The notes under the pieces: model-generated
Databases searched by the model: none
What the model was told of the DNA's origin: nothing
The model's input: the letters and a program-made list of their open reading frames with translations, nothing else
NCBI GenBank assembly: GCA_007988745.1
Contig: BJUT01000006.1
Coordinates: 1-64,000 of the forward strand
Reading direction: 5' to 3'
Source of the DNA: Pseudoalteromonas atlantica
GTDB lineage: Bacteria > Pseudomonadota > Gammaproteobacteria > Enterobacterales > Alteromonadaceae
DNA length: 64,000 nucleotides
Translations under genes and position numbers: made by a program
In this document: positions 18,732 through 27,472 of the stretch, one piece after another
Layout: the number at the start of each line of letters is the position of its first letter
How positions within the stretch are numbered: position 1 is the stretch's first letter

Positions 18732-19643
18732 GTGCGTATATTTTTGCTGTTAAGTATTGTCGCTACAAGTTTTAATGCATTAGCATCAGAAAACTACAGC
18801 GATCATGAAGCGTTTTGCTTGCAACAGCCCAAAACGCACTGTTTAACTTATATTGAAACGCGCCTTAATGAAGTCAAAGATAACCCTGCACAGTGGTACA
18901 AAATAAAAACCTACCAATTTGATTACTACTACGACTACCAACAGTTCGAAAACTTACTCAACGCTATTACTCCTTTTTTAGAGCAAGATAAGCTGCCCGA
19001 TGTATTTAAGCTACAAATGTATTTTTATTACGCGAAAGCACTTAACTATATTGGCAAAAAAGCAGAAGCTAAAACGTATGCCGCTAAAGCGTTTACCCAG
19101 TTAGACGGGATATATAATGCTTTTGGTGACCCTTTAAGATTAGTGGAGTTGGCTAACCTACACTATGTGTTTGGTAGTAAAAAAGCAGCGATGCGATTAC
19201 TAAGAGATGCCGAGCAGCGCTTTGCAAAAAATAACGATCCTATTTTTCATTTAGAGCTGCACATTAACAAAGCGCATATTTACTTAAAGTGGCAGCAATA
19301 CGAGCACGCAGTAAAAAGTAATTTAATGGCCTATAACGCCATAAAAAACACCAACCACGCTGCTAAAATAGTGCTTGCTAGCGGTAACTTAGCGTACAGT
19401 TATCAGCAAAATAAAGAGTATTCACAGGCTATAAATTATTATAAAACCGCATTCAAATTTACTGAGCCCTCAAGCATTTACCATGCTATTTATAGCTTAC
19501 GTTTAGCGCAGGTATATTTACAAATAGGTAAAAAGGTACAAGCGAAAGAATGGCTTAGTCGCATTGATAGAAACGCCACCGAGTTTGGTAAAGGCCATGC
19601 TGCATTGTATAGCAAGCTGCAGCACGCCCTTAGCAATAATTAA
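18732..19643 (+). CDS. exported tetratricopeptide-repeat protein
   Basis: A protein of 303 aa, or 311 aa from an upstream GTG at 18708. From 18732 the N-terminus is a clean signal peptide (VRIFLLLSIVATSFNALA). The remainder is helical with TPR-like repeats, clearest in AKIVLASGNLAYSYQQNKEYSQAINYYKTAF and YSLRLAQVYLQIGKKVQAKEWL. It resembles the extracytoplasmic TPR sensor part of some marine histidine kinases and cyclases but has no output domain. Neither start has a well-spaced Shine-Dalgarno, so the start is uncertain. It converges on the DUF917 gene with overlapping stop codons. Confidence 0.65.
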   Translation: MRIFLLLSIVATSFNALASENYSDHEAFCLQQPKTHCLTYIETRLNEVKDNPAQWYKIKTYQFDYYYDYQQFENLLNAITPFLEQDKLPDVFKLQMYFYYAKALNYIGKKAEAKTYAAKAFTQLDGIYNAFGDPLRLVELANLHYVFGSKKAAMRLLRDAEQRFAKNNDPIFHLELHINKAHIYLKWQQYEHAVKSNLMAYNAIKNTNHAAKIVLASGNLAYSYQQNKEYSQAINYYKTAFKFTEPSSIYHAIYSLRLAQVYLQIGKKVQAKEWLSRIDRNATEFGKGHAALYSKLQHALSNN

Positions 19644-20743
19644 TTTGCAATCGCTGCTTTATATGGGGTGTTAACGCCTGCGTAACGCGGGCCAAATATT
19701 TCTAAACCTTTAGGGCCTGTAAATTCCTTTGGCGCTGGTAAAATTACAACGGCTACTTTCATGCCTACCTCGTAATTAGGATTAGTAATGGGTGTGCCTG
19801 TTTGGCTGTTAATACAGCATATTAAATCAGGAATGGTTACGTGCACTTCATCATTTAAAAACGCGGCCATGTTTTCGTTTTTAACCGTTATTTTGTAGCT
19901 GTTATTTACAAACTCGCCTAGCCCTTTAAGTGTTACTTCGCCTAAGGTAAAGCCTTCTACGGTGTTAAATTCAAATGTGCTTACCTCGCCTTCAAAGGCA
20001 ACAAAGCCGCCGTGCTCGGCAATTATGTGTGCGGTGTTAGCGTGCTCCTCGTTGGCCTCACGCATTGCTTTACCGAGTTTAAGGGCTTTACTAATGGTGC
20101 CATGAATAACCGCGTTTTTCATTTGCTCAATAGGTAAAATATGATCAATGGCTGCTATGTCGTTACGGCTAATTTTAGCTAGTGCTCGCACGACTGTTTC
20201 GGCGCGTAAGTCATCCATTACATTTTCGCAAATAAAGCACTCACCAAATTCATTCGCGGTAATAATGGGCGCTGCGGGTAAGTTATTTAAATAATAGGTT
20301 GAATGGGTGATCTCCGGTACTGCGCGCCCAGCGGGGTCGGCATCAATAATGTAGCCGTCAAACATTGCAGCTAAGTAAAACGATACTGCGGTGTTTGAGC
20401 CGCCAAGCTCACAACAAATAGTGCCATAAATAGCATCGTTACCTGTGTATTCAAGGGTGCGCTGGTAAGCAGCTAAAATCGCATGCTTAGTGCTGCGGGG
20501 TAGGTTTGCATAAGCGCGTTCTTCTTGTTCACTTAAAGCAGATATTGCCCCTAACATGTAAGGCGTACAAACAAGCTCACCCGCGGGGACTTCATCGGCA
20601 CTAATTAGTTTAAAGCTTTTACCCTGTGCGAGTGCTTCGTCAATATAGGCAATGCCTTCACTTAACTCACCGCCGCCGCCAGTGCCTAAAATGGCGCAGC
20701 CGTACAAAATATCAATAAGTTGGTCACGATTAAGAATTTGCAT
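19640..20743 (-). CDS. DUF917 / S-methyl-thiohydantoin desulfurase family protein
   Basis: A protein of 367 aa from the ATG at 20743; the frame continues to a GTG at 20791 (383 aa). Family features are ILGTGGGGELSEG near the N-terminus, ELGGSNTAV, and DADPAGRAVPE. The family (Pfam DUF917) includes the S-methyl-thiohydantoin desulfurase of S-methyl-ergothioneine breakdown and is often found with hydantoinase/oxoprolinase genes. Here it neighbours a TonB receptor and an NCS1 permease, suggesting catabolism of a hydantoin-like or related ring compound. Neither start has a good Shine-Dalgarno. Substrate unknown. Confidence 0.75.
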   Translation of the reverse strand: MQILNRDQLIDILYGCAILGTGGGGELSEGIAYIDEALAQGKSFKLISADEVPAGELVCTPYMLGAISALSEQEERAYANLPRSTKHAILAAYQRTLEYTGNDAIYGTICCELGGSNTAVSFYLAAMFDGYIIDADPAGRAVPEITHSTYYLNNLPAAPIITANEFGECFICENVMDDLRAETVVRALAKISRNDIAAIDHILPIEQMKNAVIHGTISKALKLGKAMREANEEHANTAHIIAEHGGFVAFEGEVSTFEFNTVEGFTLGEVTLKGLGEFVNNSYKITVKNENMAAFLNDEVHVTIPDLICCINSQTGTPITNPNYEVGMKVAVVILPAPKEFTGPKGLEIFGPRYAGVNTPYKAAIAN

Positions 20744-20810
20744 GTGTGTATCGCTATTGGTTAACTCATACCCATCCCCAAAACAGATCACTTAATTAAG
20801 CGGATTGGTA

Positions 20811-20843
20811 TAAAACAGCAGGCATTAAAAAAATACCTGCTGT
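20811..20843 (-). terminator. probable terminator or attenuator between TonB receptor and DUF917 gene
   Basis: Arms ACAGCAGG (20815-20822) and CCTGCTGT (20836-20843); on the minus strand the stem is followed by TTTA, a weak U-tract. It may reduce, not abolish, read-through into the DUF917 gene. Confidence 0.55.
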
Positions 20844-20856
20844 AAAGGTGAAAAAA

Positions 20857-23001
20857 TTAAAATTGGTAACTGAGCTCAATACCGTAACTACGAGGCTTAT
20901 TAGGTTGGCGCACTAAGTCTGTAACCCCATCGGCCAGTAGAAAAATATCTTCAATAGCGCGCTCATCCGTAAGGTTGTCTACGTAAACTTGAACGCTCCA
21001 CTGCTCTGATTTAAGCCCTACACCGGCATTTAGGTAGGTATAACGCGACGACTCAACATCAGGAATATCAATACTGAATGTTTTAGGGCCTTCAATTAAT
21101 AGCTCAGCGCGCGAGAACAATGACCACTCACCGTTTAGTGCTAAGTTATGATTTGCTGACAGCCCGTAGTTATACTCAGGCACCCAAAATTGTGGCCTGC
21201 CAGCCAGTTCTGGGCGCAGTGCAAAGCGTTTAATTTCTGAATCAATAATACCTGCACTGAGGTTAATACTTAAATTGCTGGTGGCAGCAAAGGCGGCTTC
21301 TAGCTCTAAACCTTTGGTTTGTACTTCGTCAATAGAGAGGTTTTCAAGGGTGAAGGTATCTATATTAAATTGGGTAAATTGCGCATCGTCTTGCTCAATA
21401 ATAAACGCGGCGCCATTAAGGGTAACTTTGTTACTAAACAAAGCGGTTTTAAAGCCTACTTCGTAGCTGTCAGAAATTTCTTTATCAAAGGTGCGGCTAA
21501 TACCGTCGGCCGGCTCGTTAAAGCCCCCACTTCTAAAACCACGCGAGTAGCCGGTGTAAAGCAGTAGGTCGTCATTCATTTGGTACGCCAAGGTAACTTT
21601 AGGCTGTAATTGGCTAAACGATTTTTTAGCGTAAGTGGCGTCTTTATTGGTTGGGTCGAACGACTCGCGAGTATCGTGATCGTAGCGCATCGCACCGGTA
21701 AGCTCCAACTGCTCGTTTATATCGTAGTTAAACTGCACAGCAAGTGCCCATGCATCGCTGCTGTTGTTGTCTATAATTGAAAGGTAGGGCTCGTCGTTGG
21801 CAAAATCTGCACGCGTTAAAATTTCGGCATCGGTAAAATCATCGTAAAATAATACCGCAGTATCGCGGTCGCGCTGTTGATAAAACGCCGACACCGACCA
21901 TCTAAAAGCCTGATCCGACTGGGATATAAAGCGCGACTCTACCGTTAACGATTCAATACCGTATAACCCTTCAGTACCAAATGGGGCTCTAAAAAAGCCA
22001 TCTTCGTCAATAAAGGTGGCATCGGCAGAGTAGTCGCCATCGTAAAAGTGCTCGTTTTCTGAATTGCTGTACGCGGTTACAAACTCAAATTTACCTAAAT
22101 CGTAATGTTGGGTTAGCTTGGCGCTTAGCTCATACACATCACGCTCATCTTGGTTAATAATATTTTGTGAGGTATTAATTGAAAAGTCTTCAATGGTGTC
22201 ATCGCTCACCCCTTGGTAGTAAGCAAACCCAGCTTCGCTTGAGGTGTATTTACCTTTAAGATTTATTGAGGTGTCTTCGCTTAGCTCAAACTCTAACTGT
22301 GAAAAAACCGATTGCTCTTTTAACGGGTCGGCGTAATCGCCTGTGTAGGTATTTTTAATCAGTCCGTCGGTATCTTTAATGTAACCACCGGCTCTAAAAT
22401 AAGCGGTGTTTTCATCGTTAAGCGAACCCGATACAACCGCATTCAAATTATACGTGTTGCCATTACCTACAGAGCCTTTAATTTTACCTTCAAAGTCTTC
22501 AATGGGTTTTTTAGTTGTCACAATAACCGCACCACCAATGGCGCCGCGGCCATACAGTGCGCCTTGTGCACCACGCATAACTTCAATACGTTCAATATCA
22601 ACTAGGTCTTGGTTTATAAACTCTAAATCGGGGGCGGTAACACCATCAACTACAAACGCTAATGGCGGATCGCCCACCTGCGGTGTAATTAAGCCACGAA
22701 TAGTAATACGGGCAAGGCCGGGCCTAAAATTATCGAGCTGTGATAAGTTGGGAGTTAAATTAGCAACATCACGAAAATTAGTAATACGTGATTTTTCGAT
22801 TGTCTCGGCGCTAAATGCGGTAACAGAGTCAGGCACGTTTTGTATCGACTCAACACGCCCACGCGATATCACCGAAATTTTTTCTATAGTGTCAGTTACT
22901 GTTTGTTGTTGTTCTTGCGCATGCACATAGTTTATGCACGACAGGGTAACTGCCGATGCTAATAGTGTTTTACGAAAGCGTATTTTGTTGTATCTGCTCA
23001 T
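20857..23001 (-). CDS. TonB-dependent receptor, purine/hydantoin-type block
   Basis: A 714-aa outer-membrane receptor. A signal peptide ends near residue 28 (NYVHA/QE). The plug runs from NVPDSVTAFSAETIEKSRI through PPLAFVVDGV and IEVMRGAQGALYGRGAIGGAVIVTTKKP, and the barrel ends in the typical terminal Phe (YGIELSYQF). It would import a substrate using TonB/ExbBD energy. It is divergent from an Lrp-type regulator and has a 17-bp palindrome 66 bp upstream that recurs before the NCS1 permease gene. Substrate inferred only from neighbours. Confidence 0.88.
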   Translation of the reverse strand: MSRYNKIRFRKTLLASAVTLSCINYVHAQEQQQTVTDTIEKISVISRGRVESIQNVPDSVTAFSAETIEKSRITNFRDVANLTPNLSQLDNFRPGLARITIRGLITPQVGDPPLAFVVDGVTAPDLEFINQDLVDIERIEVMRGAQGALYGRGAIGGAVIVTTKKPIEDFEGKIKGSVGNGNTYNLNAVVSGSLNDENTAYFRAGGYIKDTDGLIKNTYTGDYADPLKEQSVFSQLEFELSEDTSINLKGKYTSSEAGFAYYQGVSDDTIEDFSINTSQNIINQDERDVYELSAKLTQHYDLGKFEFVTAYSNSENEHFYDGDYSADATFIDEDGFFRAPFGTEGLYGIESLTVESRFISQSDQAFRWSVSAFYQQRDRDTAVLFYDDFTDAEILTRADFANDEPYLSIIDNNSSDAWALAVQFNYDINEQLELTGAMRYDHDTRESFDPTNKDATYAKKSFSQLQPKVTLAYQMNDDLLLYTGYSRGFRSGGFNEPADGISRTFDKEISDSYEVGFKTALFSNKVTLNGAAFIIEQDDAQFTQFNIDTFTLENLSIDEVQTKGLELEAAFAATSNLSINLSAGIIDSEIKRFALRPELAGRPQFWVPEYNYGLSANHNLALNGEWSLFSRAELLIEGPKTFSIDIPDVESSRYTYLNAGVGLKSEQWSVQVYVDNLTDERAIEDIFLLADGVTDLVRQPNKPRSYGIELSYQF

Positions 23002-23066
23002 GTTCTATGTCCTAATGTGACTATCATGGTGATGTTACTTAGTGATAAACATTGTCGCTTTTTCAG

Positions 23067-23083
23067 ACAAAATAATATTTTGT
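23067..23083. promoter_or_regulatory. 17-bp palindromic operator upstream of the TonB receptor
   Basis: ACAAAATAATATTTTGT, perfect 8-bp arms around one base, between the divergent TonB receptor and Lrp-type regulator genes. The same sequence with one central change is upstream of the NCS1 permease. A likely site for the neighbouring regulator. Confidence 0.65.
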
Positions 23084-23197
23084 AAACCCTTAATACAGCA
23101 CACACAAATTGCTGAAAATAACGCTTAAGCGCGTAATTTTATGTATTTGTTGACCTTAAATTTACAAAATTCATTATTATTAAATGTGAAACCGGTT

Positions 23198-23716
23198 ATG
23201 AAAAAAACGATAAAAATAGACAGGTACAATCAAAAAATACTGGCAATTCTGCACCTAACTGCCGATTTAACAAACGTTGAATTGGCCGAGCAAGTTAACT
23301 TGTCGCCCAGTGCATGTTTTCAGCGAGTAAAAGCATTAAAAGAGGCGGGATATTTTAGAACCTTTCATGCTGATATAAATTTAGAGCAAATTTGTGAGCA
23401 CGTGTTTGCCTATATGGAATTTACCCTAGAGGACAATAACCTAGCAGCACGGCGTAAGTTTTTAGCTGACATACACAACATCCCCGAAATAATGGATTGC
23501 ATGCAACTAAGTGGCGATATTGATTATATTTCTTTTTGTTGCTTTGCCGATATTCAAGCGCTTAATGCAATGTGCGACAGGCTAACCGGCAGCTCACAGT
23601 ATGCAATAAAAAAGCTGACTACACGCATAGTGCTTGAGCGCGCTAAGTTCTTTTTAGGCTACCCGCTGGAAAAACTTAAATGGCGAGACGAAATGAAAGT
23701 AGACGATGAAGAGTAG
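23198..23716 (+). CDS. Lrp/AsnC-family transcriptional regulator
   Basis: A 172-aa regulator with an N-terminal helix-turn-helix (DRYNQKILAILHLTADLTNVELAEQVNLSPSACFQRVKALKEAG) and a C-terminal RAM/effector domain (VFAYMEFTLED, CMQLSGDIDYISFCCFAD). The start at 23198 (MKKTIKIDRYNQK) fits the family; the frame extends 19 codons upstream without support. Its position between receptor and permease, both with a shared palindrome, suggests it is the local regulator responding to the imported compound or a product of it. Confidence 0.88.
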   Translation: MKKTIKIDRYNQKILAILHLTADLTNVELAEQVNLSPSACFQRVKALKEAGYFRTFHADINLEQICEHVFAYMEFTLEDNNLAARRKFLADIHNIPEIMDCMQLSGDIDYISFCCFADIQALNAMCDRLTGSSQYAIKKLTTRIVLERAKFFLGYPLEKLKWRDEMKVDDEE

Positions 23717-23735
23717 CCCCCTAATTTAGATTAAT

Positions 23736-23760
23736 AAAAAGGCGCTTTATGCGCCTTTTT
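23736..23760. terminator. bidirectional terminator between the Lrp-type regulator and NCS1 permease
   Basis: AAAAAGGCGC/GCGCCTTTTT with a TTTAT loop; A/T tracts on both sides of convergent genes. Confidence 0.9.
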
Positions 23761-23771
23761 ATTGTTTAAAG

Positions 23772-25046
23772 TTATTGCTGAATAACCGGTTTGGGCGCAA
23801 TGGCTTTTGCAAACAGGGTATAAATGACGGCCGTTAATATAATGGCGTCAATCACGGTAATACCGCTCATTGATACGTTAAATAAAGCGCCATTACACAC
23901 CGCATATGCCGCGCCTACAAACCATGCGCTAAACGCGGGGAGAGAAAAGTTAGCGTTATTTGCCAAAGCCGCTGCGTTATAAGCATGGGGTTTAATAAAA
24001 AGTGCATTAACAATAATTACGCCTGCCACCGGTACAAAAATATCAGACAAAAACGCTAAAAAGCTTATAAACATATCTAAAATATTTATAAAGGCTGCGC
24101 CAATTCCCACCAAACCTAATAACATAATAACCCACTTTTTATGCCAATGCGGGAAGGTAGCCTCTACGCTAAGTGCGGTACTGTACAGGTTTAACGAATT
24201 TAAAATCCAGCTGCCAGCTATCACAATAAAAAACGCCGAAAACCCCAAATTAAGCGCAAGCATTAAGCTTAATATTTCGGTTTCTTGCATGGCGGCTGCG
24301 GCAAACACAGCCACAAAAATAACCAAAAGCTCAATAACCATATACGCAATAAATGAGGTATACACGCCGCCACGTTTTTGCTTAGAAAAACGGGTTATGT
24401 CGGGCAATATTATTGCGCCAATAATAACGCCGCCAACAATGGCAGCGACACCATCTTCAAGAGAAAGCGCTGCTGATTTTTCTAAATTAATAAAATCAAC
24501 CAGTGGCATATTATCGAGTGCGCCAAAAAGCATCATAGCGGTGACCGCAGCCAAAATAGGGATCATGATAGAGGCCAGCACATTAATGGCTTTAAACCCA
24601 TACAATGTGGTTATGAGCATGGCGCAACCTGCGACTATATCGATGGGCCATTCGGGCATAATAATATTAAATTCTGCACTGAGTAAGCGCACTACGGCAT
24701 TAGAAAACAAATCAATATTTACGCCAAACCAGCCAATTAACGATAAAGCAAAGGCAATATTAACAATGCCCGCGCCAGCATTACCAAACGCTATTTTTAC
24801 CAATAAATAAGAGCTTAAGCGGCTTTTTACACCTATGGTGCCCATGGCCCCACCAATAAGGGTTAATATAAGTGAGCCAATAATTAACGCCCACAGTGTA
24901 TTACTCACACTTGAGCTTTGATGTATTTCTAGGCCGGTGATAAAAGTGGGCAGCGAAAAGCTGAGCATAGCGGCTATGGCTGCAATGCGCGGCCAGGCAA
25001 CAAGTTCGTTGCTATTAATAGTGTGGGGGTCGTTCCCGTTTGGCAT
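23772..25046 (-). CDS. NCS1-family nucleobase/hydantoin permease (CodB-like)
   Basis: A 424-aa membrane protein with about twelve hydrophobic segments and the cytosine/purine permease fold (SFSLPTFITGLEIHQSS at helix 1; NIAFALSLIGWFGVNIDLF). NCS1 transporters import cytosine, purines, allantoin, thiamine or hydantoins with H+ or Na+. With the adjacent TonB receptor and DUF917 protein a ring compound such as a hydantoin is a reasonable guess. No deaminase gene lies nearby, which argues against simple cytosine use. A 17-bp palindrome lies 112 bp upstream of the start. Confidence 0.85.
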   Translation of the reverse strand: MPNGNDPHTINSNELVAWPRIAAIAAMLSFSLPTFITGLEIHQSSSVSNTLWALIIGSLILTLIGGAMGTIGVKSRLSSYLLVKIAFGNAGAGIVNIAFALSLIGWFGVNIDLFSNAVVRLLSAEFNIIMPEWPIDIVAGCAMLITTLYGFKAINVLASIMIPILAAVTAMMLFGALDNMPLVDFINLEKSAALSLEDGVAAIVGGVIIGAIILPDITRFSKQKRGGVYTSFIAYMVIELLVIFVAVFAAAAMQETEILSLMLALNLGFSAFFIVIAGSWILNSLNLYSTALSVEATFPHWHKKWVIMLLGLVGIGAAFINILDMFISFLAFLSDIFVPVAGVIIVNALFIKPHAYNAAALANNANFSLPAFSAWFVGAAYAVCNGALFNVSMSGITVIDAIILTAVIYTLFAKAIAPKPVIQQ

Positions 25047-25157
25047 TGCCTGTTTCTCTTTTTTATTATCTTTTATATTACTATACGCCGCTGGCGTGCA
25101 AAATTTTTTATTATTAGGTGTATATTCAAAATATGAGGTTTAAAAAGTAGGGGGCGC

Positions 25158-25174
25158 ACAAAATTATATTTTGT
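25158..25174. promoter_or_regulatory. 17-bp palindromic operator upstream of the NCS1 permease
   Basis: ACAAAATTATATTTTGT, identical at 16 of 17 positions to the palindrome upstream of the TonB receptor; here the symmetry extends by a flanking C/G pair. It points to shared control. Confidence 0.65.
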
Positions 25175-25215
25175 GGTGATTATTTTTAGGGTGTTAAAGG
25201 CGTAACTATTTAGGC

Positions 25216-25241
25216 AAAAAAAACCGCCAAAAAGGCGGTTT
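25216..25241 (-). terminator. terminator of the hydrolase-fructokinase-isomerase operon
   Basis: AAACCGCC/GGCGGTTT stem with an AAAAA loop; on the minus strand followed by TTTTTTTT. It lies 42 bp downstream of the AGE-family gene. Confidence 0.88.
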
Positions 25242-25282
25242 AAAGGTCTACACAACATAATTAAATGTTTTACCTTATTGGG

Positions 25283-26482
25283 TTATTTTAATAACGCCAA
25301 CACGTCAAAGCAGGCACCCATAGTATGGTAATCCGTTTTACCAATTGGGCTTTTCATGGTATCTATTTTTTTGTTATCTACGGTTAAAATTCTAAACCAC
25401 GCACCGTATTGATGATCAACTAAGTGCTGCCACGAGTACTGCCAAATTTTGTCATACCACTGCTGGTATTTTTCATCCCCTGTGGTTTCATAAAGGTAGG
25501 CTGCACAGCACAGTGTTTCGGCTTGCACCCAAAAGTACTTGTCGTCATCGCATATGCTTTTATCTGGCGCAAAGCCGTAACAAATACCGCCGTGTTGTTT
25601 ATCCCACGCAACGTCTATTGAATTATCAAATAACGCTTGAGCGCGCTCTACAAGCCAAGTTTGTGGCTTATGCTTATTTAAAAACATTAGTAGTTTTGAC
25701 CACTCAGTTTGGTGACCTGGCTGAAAACCCCACGGGCGAAACAAATTTTTAGGATCGTCTTTGTTATACTCTAAATCAACCTGCCAATTTATATCGTAGT
25801 GCTCCCAAATAAGCCCACCCATTAAATTAGCTTGGCGATTAACCATGTTATCGGCCAGTGTGAGCGCACGATTTAAAAATAGCTCATCTTGAGTTGCTTC
25901 ATAAGCGGCAATAAGAGCTTCGCACGTATGCATATTGGCGTTTTGCCCGCGATACGGATCGCACTTAGTAAAGTCACTGTTGTGCTGATCTTTATATAAA
26001 CCCGCTTTTGCATCCCAAAAATGCGTTTCCATTGTTTGAAATGTATCGTTTAGGTATTCGCGCGCCTCTGTAACACCTACGCGGTATGCCCAGCTGTAGG
26101 CTAAAATCATGAACGCAAAGCCATAGCAGTGGTTGGTATCATCAAGTACAGTGGCGTTACCTTGCTCAACACTCAATAACCAATTGTAACCGCCTGTTTG
26201 CTCAACAAAGTGGTGCTTACGAATAAACTCAATACCCGATTTAACACGGTCCAGGTACTTTTCGTCATTAAAGGTTTGGTACGCACGTGCATAGTTAAAT
26301 ACAAACCGAGTAGAGCTTACTAAGTGGCGAGTTTGCTTATCAAATACCTCACCATTATCCGAAAAATTTTGGTAAAAACCGCCGTGTTCGTCGTCTATGT
26401 TTGGCTCGTAAAACGCCAGCGTATCGGCAATATGTTGTGTTAAAAATTCGCGGCTTTTAAAGTTATCAGGTGTGTGGCTCAT
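25283..26482 (-). CDS. AGE-family epimerase/isomerase, probable D-mannose isomerase
   Basis: A 399-aa (alpha/alpha)6-barrel enzyme of the N-acylglucosamine 2-epimerase superfamily. Conserved segments with catalytic and binding residues are RHLVSSTRFVFNYARAY, NANMHTCEALIAAYE, PGFQ-like FQPGHQTEWSKLL, and KTDYHTMGACFDVLA. Members that lack a nucleotide-binding site isomerise mannose to fructose. It overlaps the fructokinase stop by 4 bp (ATGA) and has an AGGAG Shine-Dalgarno, so the two are coupled: mannose to fructose to fructose-6-phosphate. A cellobiose epimerase or YihS-type activity cannot be excluded from sequence alone. Confidence 0.82.
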   Translation of the reverse strand: MSHTPDNFKSREFLTQHIADTLAFYEPNIDDEHGGFYQNFSDNGEVFDKQTRHLVSSTRFVFNYARAYQTFNDEKYLDRVKSGIEFIRKHHFVEQTGGYNWLLSVEQGNATVLDDTNHCYGFAFMILAYSWAYRVGVTEAREYLNDTFQTMETHFWDAKAGLYKDQHNSDFTKCDPYRGQNANMHTCEALIAAYEATQDELFLNRALTLADNMVNRQANLMGGLIWEHYDINWQVDLEYNKDDPKNLFRPWGFQPGHQTEWSKLLMFLNKHKPQTWLVERAQALFDNSIDVAWDKQHGGICYGFAPDKSICDDDKYFWVQAETLCCAAYLYETTGDEKYQQWYDKIWQYSWQHLVDHQYGAWFRILTVDNKKIDTMKSPIGKTDYHTMGACFDVLALLK

Positions 26483-27456
26483 AGTGCGCTCCTAAAATCG
26501 TTAAGCGATTTTTCGTTAGGAAGAGACGTAAATGCCCCTTTGTAAGATGCTGCATGAGCACCACATAACGAAGCAAATTCAAAAATAGTTGTTAGTGTTT
26601 CGGGGTTATTGCAAAGCTTACTAAAAGAGCTAGGTGTGAGGTTTTGTAAGCCTAGTTGATACAGCAATCCACCTACAAACGCATCTCCTGCGGCGGTAGC
26701 ATCAACCATAGTAACTTTTTTAGGGTGAAGCGTTTGCTTGGCACTTTTGGTATACCAGTGCATGGGGTTGCCTGCATCGGTAACCACAAATAACTCACAG
26801 CCATTATTGAGAGTGTCGGCTATAAATTCTTCACCCGTTTGCTCACCCGCTAAGTATTCAAGCTCTTCTTTAGAGGCTTTAATAATAGAGCAGTGTTTTA
26901 ACAGGGGTAAAATGTGTTCACGCGGGTTAGCATTACTAGGCCATAAGTTGAGGCGTAAGTTAATATCAAAACTGACAATTGAGTTATTTTGCTTGGCAAA
27001 TTCAACCCCATACGCGGTGGTTTTACGTATGCGCTCGTCGGTTAAGGTGTTTGAGCAAATATGAAAAATATCGCATTGCTCAAACCATTCACTGCTAAAG
27101 TCACTATTAGTAAAGTGAAGATCGGCGGTGTTATCACGGTAAAACTCAAACGTACGGTCGCCGTCCTTATCAAGTGATACAAACGCAAGGGCGGTTTTTG
27201 CTTGGTCGGTAAAGCGCATAAAGTCGGTTTTTACGCCTTGCTCTTTTAAGGCGTTATGTAAAAAATCACCAAAGCTGTCGGTGCTTAGCATGCCAGCAAA
27301 GTAGGCGTTACCACCTAGCTTTGCAATAGCTACGCTTACGTTTGCAGGCGCACCGCCTGCAAACTTAGTAAACGCTTCGTGCTCGCTGTTGTTTAGGCTT
27401 AATTTATCAGAGAGTAAATCAACCAATACTTCACCAAAACATATTGTGTGTTTCAT
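26479..27456 (-). CDS. PfkB-family fructokinase
   Basis: A 325-aa ribokinase-fold sugar kinase. The N-terminal GG motif region is FAGGAPANVSVAIAKLGG, and the C-terminal signature DATAAGDAFVGGLL holds the catalytic Asp. The usual GAGD is AAGD here, a variant I regard as compatible with activity. Phosphorylation of fructose at C6 is the natural job next to a mannose isomerase. It lies 16 bp after the hydrolase gene and overlaps the isomerase gene. Confidence 0.87.
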   Translation of the reverse strand: MKHTICFGEVLVDLLSDKLSLNNSEHEAFTKFAGGAPANVSVAIAKLGGNAYFAGMLSTDSFGDFLHNALKEQGVKTDFMRFTDQAKTALAFVSLDKDGDRTFEFYRDNTADLHFTNSDFSSEWFEQCDIFHICSNTLTDERIRKTTAYGVEFAKQNNSIVSFDINLRLNLWPSNANPREHILPLLKHCSIIKASKEELEYLAGEQTGEEFIADTLNNGCELFVVTDAGNPMHWYTKSAKQTLHPKKVTMVDATAAGDAFVGGLLYQLGLQNLTPSSFSKLCNNPETLTTIFEFASLCGAHAASYKGAFTSLPNEKSLNDFRSAL

Positions 27457-27472
27457 AATGCTGCCTTAGTTA

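Noticed and set aside
22406..22930. A 174-codon open frame opposite the TonB receptor
   Set aside because: It lies entirely antisense to the conserved plug domain of a clear receptor gene and resembles no protein family.
25073..25258. A 61-codon open frame on the minus strand before the NCS1 permease
   Set aside because: It spans a terminator and the palindromic operator, with no ribosome site and no recognisable domain.
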